Of a stretch of DNA of 64,000 bases, positions 8,688 to 17,805 are shown piece after piece. The translations under genes were made by a program, and so were the position numbers. Under the pieces are notes generated by a model, which ran no database searches, had not been told where the DNA came from, and saw only the letters and a list, made by a program, of their open reading frames with translations. The stretch comes from an uncultured Gammaproteobacteria bacterium. GTDB taxonomy: Bacteria; Pseudomonadota; Gammaproteobacteria; UBA6429; Thiohalophilaceae. The stretch's first letter is position 1. Each line of letters starts with the position of its first letter. Where the stretch lies: assembly GCA_937967995.1 (NCBI GenBank), contig CALBTB010000004.1:124001-188000 (forward strand). The letters are read 5' to 3'.

Positions 8688-9854
8688 ATGCCGCATTCAA
8701 CTCCGGATTTGATGGAGTGTTTATCCCGGTTGATCGCTATACCTTCTGTTAGTAGCGTTCAACCGCAGTATGACCAGACCAATATCCACGTCATCCACCT
8801 GCTAGCCGAATGGCTAAGCGCACTGGGGTTTGAGGTTGAAATCATGCCACTCCCCAATCAGCCGCAGAAAGCCAACCTGATTGCCACTCTCGGCAAAGGA
8901 CCGGGTGGACTGGTACTGTCCGGCCACACGGATACCGTTCCGTTTGACGCCGATCGCTGGCAATCCGATCCGTTCACGCTGACTGAGCGCGATAACCGTC
9001 TGTATGGACTCGGTTCTGCGGACATGAAAAGTTTTATGGGCATTGCCATTGAAGCAGCCAGACAATTTGATCCCAAAAAATTCACGGCGCCACTGATCCT
9101 GCTTGCCACCGCCGATGAAGAGAGCTCCATGGAAGGTGCCATTTCCCTGGTTAATGCAGACAAACCGCGTGCCAAATACGCCATCATCGGCGAACCGACC
9201 GGCCTGGTACCGATTCGTGCGCACAAGGGAATTATTATGGAATCCATCAGGGTCATCGGACGGGCAGGACATTCCAGTAACCCGGCACATGGCAACAGTG
9301 CACTGGAAGGCATGCATAAAGTCATGCAGGCGATTCTCAACTGGCGGACAGAATTGCAGGCTCAGCACCAGGACAAGACATTCACTGTTCCCTACCCGAC
9401 CCTGAACCTGGGCCATGTTCATGGCGGGGACAATCCCAACCGCATCTGTGGTGAGTGCGATTTGCATATTGATTTACGGCCTTTGCCGGGCATGTCCACC
9501 GATAACCTGCGTGAGCAACTGGACCAGCGCATTGCCCAGGCACTGCATGACACGGATCTGAAATTTGAGCGTACGCCGCTGATTCACGGCACCGAACCGA
9601 TGTTCACGGACGCCAATGCCGAGATTGTACGCTGCGCGGAAGAACTGACCGGACATTCAGCCCAGAGTGTGGCGTACTGTACCGAAGCACCGTACATGAA
9701 CCAGCTGGGGATGCAGACGATCGTCATGGGCCCGGGCCATATCGAGCAGGCACATCAGCCGGATGAGTATCTGGACATGGAACAAATTCAGCCTGCTGTT
9801 GATCTAATTAGTAAGATGATCAACCGGTTCTGTATTCAACCTGATGCCAAGTAA
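8688..9854 (+). CDS. argE: ArgE acetylornithine deacetylase
   Basis: A 388-residue M20-family metallohydrolase. Metal-site motifs are SGHTDTVPFD, GLGSADMKSFMG and ATADEESSMEGA (catalytic Glu in DEE). The dimerisation region is in the middle (GRAGHSSNPAHGNSALEGM), with a late His in GPGHIEQAHQPDEY. It removes the acetyl group from N-acetylornithine to give ornithine in arginine synthesis. argA lies two genes downstream, and both are on the plus strand with the Slp-like pair between them, so they may be co-transcribed. DapE is the main alternative within M20, but motif spelling and the argA context favour ArgE. Confidence 0.92.
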   Translation: MPHSTPDLMECLSRLIAIPSVSSVQPQYDQTNIHVIHLLAEWLSALGFEVEIMPLPNQPQKANLIATLGKGPGGLVLSGHTDTVPFDADRWQSDPFTLTERDNRLYGLGSADMKSFMGIAIEAARQFDPKKFTAPLILLATADEESSMEGAISLVNADKPRAKYAIIGEPTGLVPIRAHKGIIMESIRVIGRAGHSSNPAHGNSALEGMHKVMQAILNWRTELQAQHQDKTFTVPYPTLNLGHVHGGDNPNRICGECDLHIDLRPLPGMSTDNLREQLDQRIAQALHDTDLKFERTPLIHGTEPMFTDANAEIVRCAEELTGHSAQSVAYCTEAPYMNQLGMQTIVMGPGHIEQAHQPDEYLDMEQIQPAVDLISKMINRFCIQPDAK

Positions 9855-10395
9855 ATACCTGATATTCATCGGCAGCGCCATTTTGTTGCTTGGCTGCCAG
9901 TCCACACCGCGCCTGCCGGTACCCGCGAACAATCCCCCGGTGGCCGCGGTGCAGGATGAAGTCAGCAGCTATAAGGGGAATACCGTGACCTGGGGTGGTG
10001 TGATTCTGGAAACCGTCACGCGCGCCAGCCACACCGATGTCGTCATTCTGAGCAAACGACTCACCCGTTCGACCCGACCGGTCATCAGCGATCACAGTCT
10101 TGGCCGCTTCATAGCGAAGGTCGACGGTTTCCTTGACCCGGCGTTATATGCACGTAATCGCGAAATCACGGTGCATGGCACCATACAGAACAGTGAAAAG
10201 CGGCGAGTTGGAGATTTTGACTATACCTATCCGATTATTCGGGTCACACAATATTATCTGTGGCCACCGCGGCCGAAACCGGTTCCTTACGATCCCTGGT
10301 ATGACCCCTGGTACGATCCCTGGTATGGACCCTGGTACTACCCATATCCGTATTACCCGCATCATCATCACCGCGATAACCTGAGAGTGAAATGA
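9844..10395 (+). CDS. Slp-family outer-membrane lipoprotein with YDPW repeats
   Basis: A 183-residue lipoprotein: hydrophobic residues 5-16 and lipobox LLGC. The Slp core includes KGNTVTWGGVILETV, and GRFIAKVDGFLDPALYARNR. Slp proteins are outer-membrane lipoproteins linked to starvation and acid stress in E. coli; the exact activity is unknown. The C-terminus is unusual: four tandem YDPW-type tetrapeptides, then a Tyr/Pro stretch and four histidines, possibly metal-binding or surface-exposed. The start overlaps the end of argE by 11 bases, and its stop overlaps the next slp gene. Confidence 0.82.
   Translation: MPSKYLIFIGSAILLLGCQSTPRLPVPANNPPVAAVQDEVSSYKGNTVTWGGVILETVTRASHTDVVILSKRLTRSTRPVISDHSLGRFIAKVDGFLDPALYARNREITVHGTIQNSEKRRVGDFDYTYPIIRVTQYYLWPPRPKPVPYDPWYDPWYDPWYGPWYYPYPYYPHHHHRDNLRVK
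10288..10335 (+). repeat. four 12-base tandem units inside the first slp-like gene
   Basis: Units TACGATCCCTGG, TATGACCCCTGG, TACGATCCCTGG and TATGGACCCTGG stand head to tail and encode Y-D/G-P-W four times. Copy number may vary between strains by slippage. Confidence 0.85.
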
Positions 10396-10883
10396 CCATG
10401 AGAGCCCTCCTTTTTATATGCATAGCCGGCTTACTGACAGCGGCATGCAGCAGTTCGCCCTTCAAGCAGGAAGGTGTCAATCGCAACCTGACACCGGCAC
10501 TGGCAAAATCCAGCGGTGATTACCTCAACCAGTCCGCTATCTGGGGTGGCCTGATCATCGAGACACGCAACCACAAGGATTTCAGCGAGGTAGAAGTCCT
10601 GGCCTATCCACTGGACAGCGCCAGTGAACCGGTTCGATCCGCGACCGCACAAGGCCGTTTCTTGATCACCCACAGCGGGTTTCTGGAACCGGCTGAATTT
10701 GCACCCGGACGCTGGATCAGTGTACTGGGCATGGTCCGCCCTCCCAAAACCGGCAACGTCGGCTCGACACCTTATGAATACCCTGTCATTCAGTCACGCC
10801 AGCTACACCTGTGGTCTGAGGATGAAGGCCGGGGCTCGGACTCACGGATTCGATTTGGTATCGGTATCGGCATTCATCTCTAA
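10392..10883 (+). CDS. second Slp-family lipoprotein
   Basis: A 163-residue lipoprotein with lipobox TAAC after a hydrophobic leader. The core parallels the preceding protein: QSAIWGGLIIETRNHKDFSEVEVLAYPL and GRFLITHSGFLEPAEFAPGR. The ATGA overlap with the upstream gene implies translational coupling. Together they look like a tandem duplication of an Slp gene in which only the first copy gained the YDPW/His tail. The C-terminus ends with a glycine-rich FGIGIGIHL. Function unknown beyond an envelope role. Confidence 0.8.
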   Translation: MTMRALLFICIAGLLTAACSSSPFKQEGVNRNLTPALAKSSGDYLNQSAIWGGLIIETRNHKDFSEVEVLAYPLDSASEPVRSATAQGRFLITHSGFLEPAEFAPGRWISVLGMVRPPKTGNVGSTPYEYPVIQSRQLHLWSEDEGRGSDSRIRFGIGIGIHL

Positions 10884-10984
10884 TCGCCAATCAGGGCGCT
10901 AAAAATTCCCGAAAATAGGTTTGCACTGATCTGCTGATAGGTTATGCTTTTAAAACAAGCAGATACCGCTAGTTTTTAAAGCAA

Positions 10985-12310
10985 ATGCGAGAAAAACAAC
11001 AACAGCAGGACTTTGTCGACTGGTTTCGCCAATCCTCCCCCTACATTCGGGCCTTTCGTGGCCGGACGTTTGTCATCATGGTGGGCGGCGAAATGCTGGC
11101 GGACGCCCAGTTCTCAAACCTGGTGCACGACCTGGTGTTGCTCAACACCCTGGGGATCAAGCTGGTCCTGGTCTATGGTGCCCGGCCACAAATCGACGCC
11201 CAGCTCACAGCCCATCATGCCGAGATTCGGTATGTGAACGGATTACGTGTAACTGATGACCTGGCACTGGCCTGTGTCAAACAGGCCGCCGGAACGGTTC
11301 GCGTGGAAATCGAAGCGCAACTGAGCCGGGGCATCAGTAGCATGCCGCTGCACAAATTGCCGGTGCACGTGGTGTCGGGAAATTTTGTTACCGCCCAGCC
11401 GCTGGGGGTACGTGACGGTGTGGATTACTGCCACACCGGTGAAATTCGGCGCATCGATACGGAATCCATCAAGTGGCACCTGGAAGATGACAATATCGTG
11501 TTGCTGTCACCGATGGGTTATTCACCCACCGGCGAAGTCTTTAACCTTGCCGCGGAAGATGTGGCGACGGAAACCGCCAAACAACTCAAGGCCGATAAAC
11601 TGATTTTCCTGGCCGACGATGTCATGAAGGATGGCAAACGTCAGGTCATTCGCGAGCTGGCACCCAAGGATGTGCAGAACCTGCTGTCCGGCAAGCGTAA
11701 ACTGAGCGAGGCGACCCGCAGTCACCTGACCCATGCGCTGTCTGCCAGCATGGGCGGCGTCGAACGCATTCACATCATTAACCGGCATATCGATGGTTCC
11801 ATACTGCTGGAACTGTTTACCCGCGACGGCATTGGCACGCTGGTCAGTGCCCACTCATTTGAAGATGTCCGCCAGGCGCGTATCGATGATATTGGTGGCA
11901 TTCTTGATCTGATACGGCCACTGGAAGAAGAAGGTATCCTGGTGCGTCGATCCCGGGAACTGCTGGAAATGGAAGTGCAGTATTTCACGGTCATCGAACG
12001 CGAGGGCCTGATCATCGCCTGCACGGCCTTTTATCCCTACACACAGGACAAGGTCGGTGAACTGGCCTGCCTGGCCGTTCACGAAGAGTACCGAAAACAG
12101 GGTCGTGCCCAGATCCTGTTTGATGACGTCCTCAAACAGGCCCGGCACCTGGGTATTGAGCGTCTGTTTGTCCTGACCACGCGCACGGCACACTGGTTTC
12201 GCGAACGGGGATTCCGTTCGGCCGATATCAGCGACCTGCCAGTAAAAAAACGCGACATGTATAACTACCAGCGCCAGTCAAAGGTACTCATCAAGGATTT
12301 GAATGATTGA
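10985..12310 (+). CDS. argA: ArgA N-acetylglutamate synthase
   Basis: A 441-residue protein with an N-terminal amino-acid-kinase-like domain (about 1-285; FRGRTFVIMVGGEMLAD, LVLVYGARPQID) and a C-terminal GNAT acetyltransferase domain (about 295-440; acetyl-CoA loop EEYRKQGRAQILFDDVLKQA). The kinase-like domain carries arginine feedback control in this family. It makes N-acetylglutamate from glutamate and acetyl-CoA, the first step of arginine synthesis, and pairs with ArgE nearby. Length and domain order are those of E. coli and Pseudomonas ArgA. Its stop overlaps the dam start (TGATG). Confidence 0.95.
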   Translation: MREKQQQQDFVDWFRQSSPYIRAFRGRTFVIMVGGEMLADAQFSNLVHDLVLLNTLGIKLVLVYGARPQIDAQLTAHHAEIRYVNGLRVTDDLALACVKQAAGTVRVEIEAQLSRGISSMPLHKLPVHVVSGNFVTAQPLGVRDGVDYCHTGEIRRIDTESIKWHLEDDNIVLLSPMGYSPTGEVFNLAAEDVATETAKQLKADKLIFLADDVMKDGKRQVIRELAPKDVQNLLSGKRKLSEATRSHLTHALSASMGGVERIHIINRHIDGSILLELFTRDGIGTLVSAHSFEDVRQARIDDIGGILDLIRPLEEEGILVRRSRELLEMEVQYFTVIEREGLIIACTAFYPYTQDKVGELACLAVHEEYRKQGRAQILFDDVLKQARHLGIERLFVLTTRTAHWFRERGFRSADISDLPVKKRDMYNYQRQSKVLIKDLND

Positions 12311-13146
12311 TGGCTAATCTAAAGTCGACCAGCAGACCGTTCCTGAAATGGGCCGGCAACAAGTATCGCATTATCGAGACGATTCGTACGATGCTGCCAG
12401 ACGGTGAGCGTCTGGTTGAGCCGTTTGTCGGTTCCGGCGCCGTATTTATGAATACCGACTTTGATCGGTACCTGCTGGCAGACAGCAATGCCGACCTGAT
12501 TAACCTCTACAAAGCACTACAACAACAGGGAGAAACGTTCATTGAGGAATGTCAAAAATTGTTTCGCCCTGCCACCAATCGCGCCGAGTACTATTATCGC
12601 CGTCGTGACGAGTTCAACAAATGCCGTAATACGACGCGCAAGGCCGCGCTGTTTATATACCTGAACCGGCACGGTTACAACGGCCTGTGCCGTTATAATT
12701 CGCGTGGTGGTTTCAATGTGCCGTTTGGCCGCTACAAACGACCGTATTTTCCCGCTGACGAAATGAATGCCTTTCACCTTCGCTCACAGCGCGCCCGCTT
12801 TGTACACATGGACTTCGTCGGTATCTTTGACATGCTCAGGGCCGGTGACGTGGTGTACTGTGACCCCCCTTATGTGCCTTTATCCGCGTCATCCAATTTT
12901 ACGACCTATAGTGCCGGCGGATTCGATATGAGCCAGCAATCCACGTTGGCTAAACTCGCGCAACTGGCGACACAACAGGGTGTGCCGGTGCTCATTTCCA
13001 ATCACAATACACACTTTACACGCAATGCCTACCAGCATGCAGATAACATCAAACGCCTGCATGTGCGGCGTTTTATCAGTTGCCAGGGCCAGAAACGGCA
13101 AAATGCCGCTGAACTGCTGGCCCTGTTTGAATCACGCGTCGCCTGA
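12310..13146 (+). CDS. dam: Dam DNA adenine methyltransferase
   Basis: A 278-residue protein from ATG 12310, which overlaps the argA stop by one base. It has the Dam/D12 signatures RPFLKWAGNKYRI (AdoMet loop), EPFVGSGAVF (motif I) and catalytic DPPY in VVYCDPPYVPLS, plus YNGLCRYNSRGGFNVPFGRY in the target-recognition region. The full set predicts GATC N6-adenine methylation, used in mismatch repair strand marking and replication timing. Position after argA is unusual relative to E. coli (aroK-dam). A cluster of GATC sites follows directly. Confidence 0.93.
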   Translation: MANLKSTSRPFLKWAGNKYRIIETIRTMLPDGERLVEPFVGSGAVFMNTDFDRYLLADSNADLINLYKALQQQGETFIEECQKLFRPATNRAEYYYRRRDEFNKCRNTTRKAALFIYLNRHGYNGLCRYNSRGGFNVPFGRYKRPYFPADEMNAFHLRSQRARFVHMDFVGIFDMLRAGDVVYCDPPYVPLSASSNFTTYSAGGFDMSQQSTLAKLAQLATQQGVPVLISNHNTHFTRNAYQHADNIKRLHVRRFISCQGQKRQNAAELLALFESRVA

Positions 13147-13183
13147 ATAACGATCCAGAATAACGATCCAGACCAACGATCCA
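13145..13183 (+). repeat. three tandem 13-base units carrying GATC, right after dam
   Basis: GAATAACGATCCA, GAATAACGATCCA and GACCAACGATCCA stand head to tail, starting in the dam stop region. Each holds a GATC; two more GATCs follow by 13208. No gene lies between this and the receiver-like gene at 13321. Confidence 0.85.
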
Positions 13184-13320
13184 GATCACACTTTTATTAT
13201 TAGATCATCAAGATTGCGGCAACCGTCACGTATTAGGTGGCACTCTTTCATATTCACTAAAGATGCTAAGGTCATTCGCCGACACTGGTCTCAACGTTAA
13301 ATAACGAGAGGAAACCCAGA

Positions 13321-13740
13321 ATGATGCATGCCCACGATTACGTGACATGCACGGATGCCAAAAGCCACCTTGAAACAGGCAGACAAATCCTGTTACTTGA
13401 GCAGGACGAATTTGTCGCCAGCCTGATCCATTTATTGCTTCATCGTGAAGGCTTCATGGTAAGGGCCTATACAGGCACAGAACATGCCATGTCACATATA
13501 CGCAACCAGTCGCCACCGGATTTGATTTTTGTCAGCAGTAACTGGCTGGAAGGAAGCAAGCCGGAAATTTTCAATGCCATTGATCAGCGCATTGAATGGC
13601 AGCGCGTCCCGATGGTGATGTTAATGAACTACTTTAGTCCGGAACTGATCGAGAAAGGACTGGATCTGGGAGTCACCGATTACCTGCTACAACCGTTTGA
13701 ACCGGCGGAGTTAATCGACCTGATCAGAAAATATTTTTAA
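13321..13740 (+). CDS. degenerate receiver-domain protein (phosphorylation residues missing)
   Basis: A 139-residue stand-alone receiver fold: ILLLEQDEF corresponds to the acidic pocket, PDLIFVSSNW to strand 3, VPMVMLMNYF to strand 4 and GVTDYLLQPFEPAELIDLI to strand 5 and helix 5. At the phosphoacceptor position Asp is replaced by Ser, the conserved Thr by Met and the conserved Lys by Gln. It therefore cannot use the normal phosphorylation chemistry and is probably a pseudo-receiver acting by protein contact. A purine-rich site (GAGAGGAAA) precedes the ATG. Its stop is three bases from the stop of the convergent GspE-like gene. The target is unknown. Confidence 0.8.
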   Translation: MMHAHDYVTCTDAKSHLETGRQILLLEQDEFVASLIHLLLHREGFMVRAYTGTEHAMSHIRNQSPPDLIFVSSNWLEGSKPEIFNAIDQRIEWQRVPMVMLMNYFSPELIEKGLDLGVTDYLLQPFEPAELIDLIRKYF

Positions 13741-13743
13741 GGA

Positions 13744-15528
13744 TTAGTCTTCTTCATCCGGCGGGACCACCTTGAGCACTTCCTCGATGGTGGTCCAGCC
13801 CATGGCGACCTTGCGCGCGCCGGAGATACGCATCTTGGTCATGCCCTGCTTGACGGCATTTTTACGAATCAGTTCCGAATCAATTTCACCCGTAATCTGG
13901 TTTCGTAATTCCTGATCCAGGATCAGCATTTCATAAATGCCGATACGTCCGAGGAAACCGGTATTACGGCATTCATCGCAGCCGACCGGTTTATAGAAAC
14001 GACCGCTACCGGACAGTTTCCACGGATGCGTCAGTGTCTTCCAGACAGCCGGGTCGATCTCGGTCGGTTCCTTGCAATGTGGACACAAGGTTCGAACCAG
14101 GCGTTGCGCCATGACGCCAATCACCGTGGCATTAATCAAATAGGAAGGAACACCAATTTCGCGCAGTCGCGGTATGGCCGCCGCCGCATCATTGGTGTGT
14201 AACGTGGAAAGCACCAGGTGACCGGTCAGGGCCGCCTGCGTGGCCATCTCGGCAGTTTCCTTGTCACGAATCTCACCCACCATGATGATGTCCGGGTCCT
14301 GTCGTAACAGGGTGCGAATACCACTCGCAAACGTCACACCAATATTGGACTGCACCTGCATCTGGTTGAATTCCGATATGACCATTTCGATCGGGTCTTC
14401 CACCGTGCACACATTGACTTCCGGTTTGGCCAGTTGTTTGAGTGTGGAATACAGCGTGGTGGTTTTACCGGAACCGGTCGGACCGGTTACCAGCACAATG
14501 CCATGCGGTTGCATGATCATTCGGTTCCAGTCCGTGGCATCTTTTTCGCTGAAACCCAGTCCGGAAAAATCCTTGACCAGCACATCCGGACTGAAGATAC
14601 GCATTACCATTTTTTCGCCGAACGCCGTCGGCATGGTGGAAAGACGTAATTCGATCTCATCGCCATCGGGTGTGCGGCTCTTGATACGGCCATCCTGTGG
14701 ACGGCGTTTCTCCACCACGTCCATACGTCCCATGACCTTGACGCGGGCAATCACCACCGTCATGACCGGGGTCGGCATTTCATAGACCGTATGCATCACA
14801 CCATCAATACGAAAACGGATGTTACTCATATCGCGGCGTGGCTCGAGATGAATATCACTGGCGCGCTGATCAAACGCAAACTGCAACAACCAGTCGACAA
14901 TATGCACGACCGACTGGTCATTGGTATCCAGTCGTCCGGTCTTACCCAGCTCGATTAGCTGTTCAAAGTTGGTAACGCCGGGGATATTTTCTTCATTCTG
15001 TGAAGTCGCAGTACGGATCGAATGACTGACGCTGTAAAACTCGTTCAGGAAACGGGAGATATCCACCGGGTTGGCAATCACCCGATCGATTTTCAGGCCC
15101 GTGGTGTGTTTGAGTTCACTCTCCCAGCTGCGCGCTCCCGGATCCGATGTGGCTATCGTGACCGTATGTTCGTTTACAGCGATCGGCAGGATTTTGTGTC
15201 GGTTGGCATAAGCCGATGACATGACACTGGTAACAGACGTGACATCCACTTTAAGCGGATCAATCCGTAAATACGGCAAATCATGACGCTCTGCCAGCCA
15301 CTGTGTCAGCGCTTCGAGCGTCAGTTTCTTTTTCGGGTTTTTGAGATCCGTCCATTCCTGCTGCGAAATAATAACGATGGGATGAATATCAAGGCGACTG
15401 TTTCGAACCGGAATCAGAAAATCATCGGCAATCTTTTTATCAACACGCCCGTCCTCAACAAGTCCTTCGATGATGTCCCGAATCGACAGTTTGTGATCTG
15501 ACTGTTTGAATTCTGCGTATTGCGCCAT
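13744..15528 (-). CDS. GspE/PilB-type secretion or pilus ATPase
   Basis: A 594-residue ATPase. The N-terminal region (about 1-190) resembles the GspE N1/N2 domains. Then come the Asp-box region ASDIHLEPRRD, Walker A GPTGSGKTTTLYS, Walker B region DPDIIMVGEIRD, the His box GHLVLSTLHTNDA, and a tetracysteine zinc motif (CPHCKE plus CDECRNTGF). These belong to type II secretion and type IV pilus assembly ATPases. No inner-membrane partner (GspF/PilC) or secretin lies nearby, so its machine cannot be named here. It overlaps the end of ptsP by one base (TAATG), so the two are in one operon. Confidence 0.85.
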   Translation of the reverse strand: MAQYAEFKQSDHKLSIRDIIEGLVEDGRVDKKIADDFLIPVRNSRLDIHPIVIISQQEWTDLKNPKKKLTLEALTQWLAERHDLPYLRIDPLKVDVTSVTSVMSSAYANRHKILPIAVNEHTVTIATSDPGARSWESELKHTTGLKIDRVIANPVDISRFLNEFYSVSHSIRTATSQNEENIPGVTNFEQLIELGKTGRLDTNDQSVVHIVDWLLQFAFDQRASDIHLEPRRDMSNIRFRIDGVMHTVYEMPTPVMTVVIARVKVMGRMDVVEKRRPQDGRIKSRTPDGDEIELRLSTMPTAFGEKMVMRIFSPDVLVKDFSGLGFSEKDATDWNRMIMQPHGIVLVTGPTGSGKTTTLYSTLKQLAKPEVNVCTVEDPIEMVISEFNQMQVQSNIGVTFASGIRTLLRQDPDIIMVGEIRDKETAEMATQAALTGHLVLSTLHTNDAAAAIPRLREIGVPSYLINATVIGVMAQRLVRTLCPHCKEPTEIDPAVWKTLTHPWKLSGSGRFYKPVGCDECRNTGFLGRIGIYEMLILDQELRNQITGEIDSELIRKNAVKQGMTKMRISGARKVAMGWTTIEEVLKVVPPDEED

Positions 15529-17795
15529 TATCTGCCTGCTCTGACCAGACCACCCATACCGGCGTTTTCCAGTTTTTTATTGAGATAATTTCGAATACTG
15601 ACAGCATCTTCCATATTCAGCGCTTCGTCAAGGTACTGTTTGGCGCGTTTACAGGACAGGTTACGAATAACCCATTTGACCCGGTTCAGACCGGATGCAC
15701 TCATACTCAGGCTGTCGATACCCATGCCAACCAGTAATACCACGGCCGCCGGATCACCGGCCATTTCACCACACACACTCACGGTTTTTCCCATACTGTG
15801 ACCGGCCTGCACGGTGTCATAAACCGCCTGTACCACGGAAGGATGCAACGCATCATACAGCGATGCCACACGTGTATTATTACGATCAACCGCTAACAGG
15901 TACTGGGTCAAATCATTGGTACCGATTGACAGAAAGTCGACGCGTTCCGCCAGCCGTTTTGCCTGGTACACGGCGGACGGTACTTCCACCATGACACCGA
16001 TAACCGGATATGCCAGGTCTTCGCCTTCATCTTTCAGTTCATTATAGGCGCGATCGATGAGAGTGCGCGCTTCATTCAGTTCCGACAGCTGACTGATCAT
16101 CGGTAAAAGAATTTGTAAATTACCCAGCCCCGCCGAGGCACGTAACATGGCGCGTACCTGCACAAGAAAGATTTCGGGATGATCCAGGGTAATGCGAATA
16201 CCGCGCCAGCCGAGAAACGGATTGTCTTCCACGATAGGAAAATAGGGTAACGATTTGTCACCCCCGACATCGAGGGTACGTAGTGTCACCGGGCGTGGCG
16301 CAAACGCCAACAGGGCCTGCCGATAAATGCGAAACTGCTCTTCCTCGCCGGGAAATCGTTGCCGCGCCATAAACGGAAATTCAGTGCGGTACAGCCCAAT
16401 ACCATCGGCACCACTATTTAAAGACGGCGTGATATCCGACAACAACCCGGTATTCACATATAAAGGAATCTGTTTGCCATCTTCGGTGACCGACTCATCG
16501 TCACGCAGGTTGACCAGCTCCGCCGCCAGCATTTCCTCTTCCTTGATAAGGCGCAGATATTCCTCACGCACATGTGACGATGGTGAAACAAACACACTAC
16601 CACTGTAACCATCGGCAATGATCATCTGGCCATCGACACGTCCAATCGGCAAATCCACTGCACCCATCACAGCCGGGATACCCAGCGCCCGCGCCAGGAT
16701 GGCAACATGTGAAGTTCGCGATCCGCGCGCACTGACCACACCCACTAACCGTTCACGTGGCACTTCCGCCAGTTGCGCCGCGGTAATTTCATCGCCTACC
16801 AGAATGCTGTCCGGGGGAAACTCCACGTCACGCTGCTTGTTCTGTAACAGGTAATGCAGAATACGTCGCGCCAGTTCACGTAAATCCTCGGCACGTTCAC
16901 GCATATACGGATCATCCATTTCTGCGAAGGTCTGGATCTGTTCATCGATCGTTTTGCGCAGCGCACCCGGTGCCCAGTTTCCTTCCATGATACGCGCTGC
17001 GGTAACACCGCGAATGGAATGACTGTCGAGCATCAGTAAATAGGCATCAAACAGGGCATGCTCTTCCTTGGGCAACACTTCCTGCAAACGTTTAGACAGG
17101 CGGGTAATATCTTTTTTGACTGATGACAGGGCTTCATGAAACGACTCAATCTCGGTGTCCATGTTATCGATCGGACGATCCGGAATTTTTTCCAGTTCGG
17201 TGGTGGGATAAATGGCCACAGCCCTGCCCATCGCCACACCCGGTGCACCCGGCAGACCGGCAATTGGCCTGGCATCGGTTTCCTGTTGCTGGCTCAATAG
17301 CTTTTCAATTTCACCACTGGTTTCGGCATGTGCCATGGCCCCCGCTAACTGGGCGGCAATGGTGACCAGAAAATTTTCCTGTTCATCATCAAATGCCGTT
17401 GCCCTGACCTGCTGAATTACCAGCACGCCGAGTACCTTGCGTTGATGAATGATTGGTACGCCCAGAAATCCCAGAAACTGTTCTTCCGACGTTTCCGGAA
17501 AATACTTGTAGCGTGGATGAGATGGCGCGTTGTCCAGGTTAAGAGGTTCAGCACGGCTGGCGACAACACTGACAAGTCCCTGTTCGTAACCCAGTCGCAC
17601 CTGCCCGACGGATTCGGGATTGAGTCCTTTGGTCGCCATTAACACATGCTGTTGCAGGCTTTCATCAGTCAGGTACACCGAACACACGTCGGCCCCTAAT
17701 GCATCACGCACGCGCGTCACAATGACATCCAGCGCCTGATCGAGGTTACGAGCATCGTTGACCTCATTGATGATGCGGCGCAGGGTGTCTAGCAT
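15528..17795 (-). CDS. ptsP: PtsP, PEP-protein phosphotransferase (enzyme I-Ntr) with GAF domain
   Basis: A 755-residue protein with an N-terminal GAF domain (about 5-160), an enzyme I N-terminal domain, the phosphohistidine motif GSRTSHVAILARALGIPAVMG, and a C-terminal PEP-binding barrel (GADGIGLYRTEFPFM, SIGTNDLTQYLLAVDR, VCGEMAGDP). It starts the nitrogen PTS relay by passing phosphate from PEP to NPr; the GAF domain senses nitrogen state (glutamine in E. coli). The rppH-ptsP order is conserved in gammaproteobacteria. Only ten bases separate it from rppH. Confidence 0.95.
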   Translation of the reverse strand: MLDTLRRIINEVNDARNLDQALDVIVTRVRDALGADVCSVYLTDESLQQHVLMATKGLNPESVGQVRLGYEQGLVSVVASRAEPLNLDNAPSHPRYKYFPETSEEQFLGFLGVPIIHQRKVLGVLVIQQVRATAFDDEQENFLVTIAAQLAGAMAHAETSGEIEKLLSQQQETDARPIAGLPGAPGVAMGRAVAIYPTTELEKIPDRPIDNMDTEIESFHEALSSVKKDITRLSKRLQEVLPKEEHALFDAYLLMLDSHSIRGVTAARIMEGNWAPGALRKTIDEQIQTFAEMDDPYMRERAEDLRELARRILHYLLQNKQRDVEFPPDSILVGDEITAAQLAEVPRERLVGVVSARGSRTSHVAILARALGIPAVMGAVDLPIGRVDGQMIIADGYSGSVFVSPSSHVREEYLRLIKEEEMLAAELVNLRDDESVTEDGKQIPLYVNTGLLSDITPSLNSGADGIGLYRTEFPFMARQRFPGEEEQFRIYRQALLAFAPRPVTLRTLDVGGDKSLPYFPIVEDNPFLGWRGIRITLDHPEIFLVQVRAMLRASAGLGNLQILLPMISQLSELNEARTLIDRAYNELKDEGEDLAYPVIGVMVEVPSAVYQAKRLAERVDFLSIGTNDLTQYLLAVDRNNTRVASLYDALHPSVVQAVYDTVQAGHSMGKTVSVCGEMAGDPAAVVLLVGMGIDSLSMSASGLNRVKWVIRNLSCKRAKQYLDEALNMEDAVSIRNYLNKKLENAGMGGLVRAGR

Positions 17796-17805
17796 GGTGT
17801 CCTGT

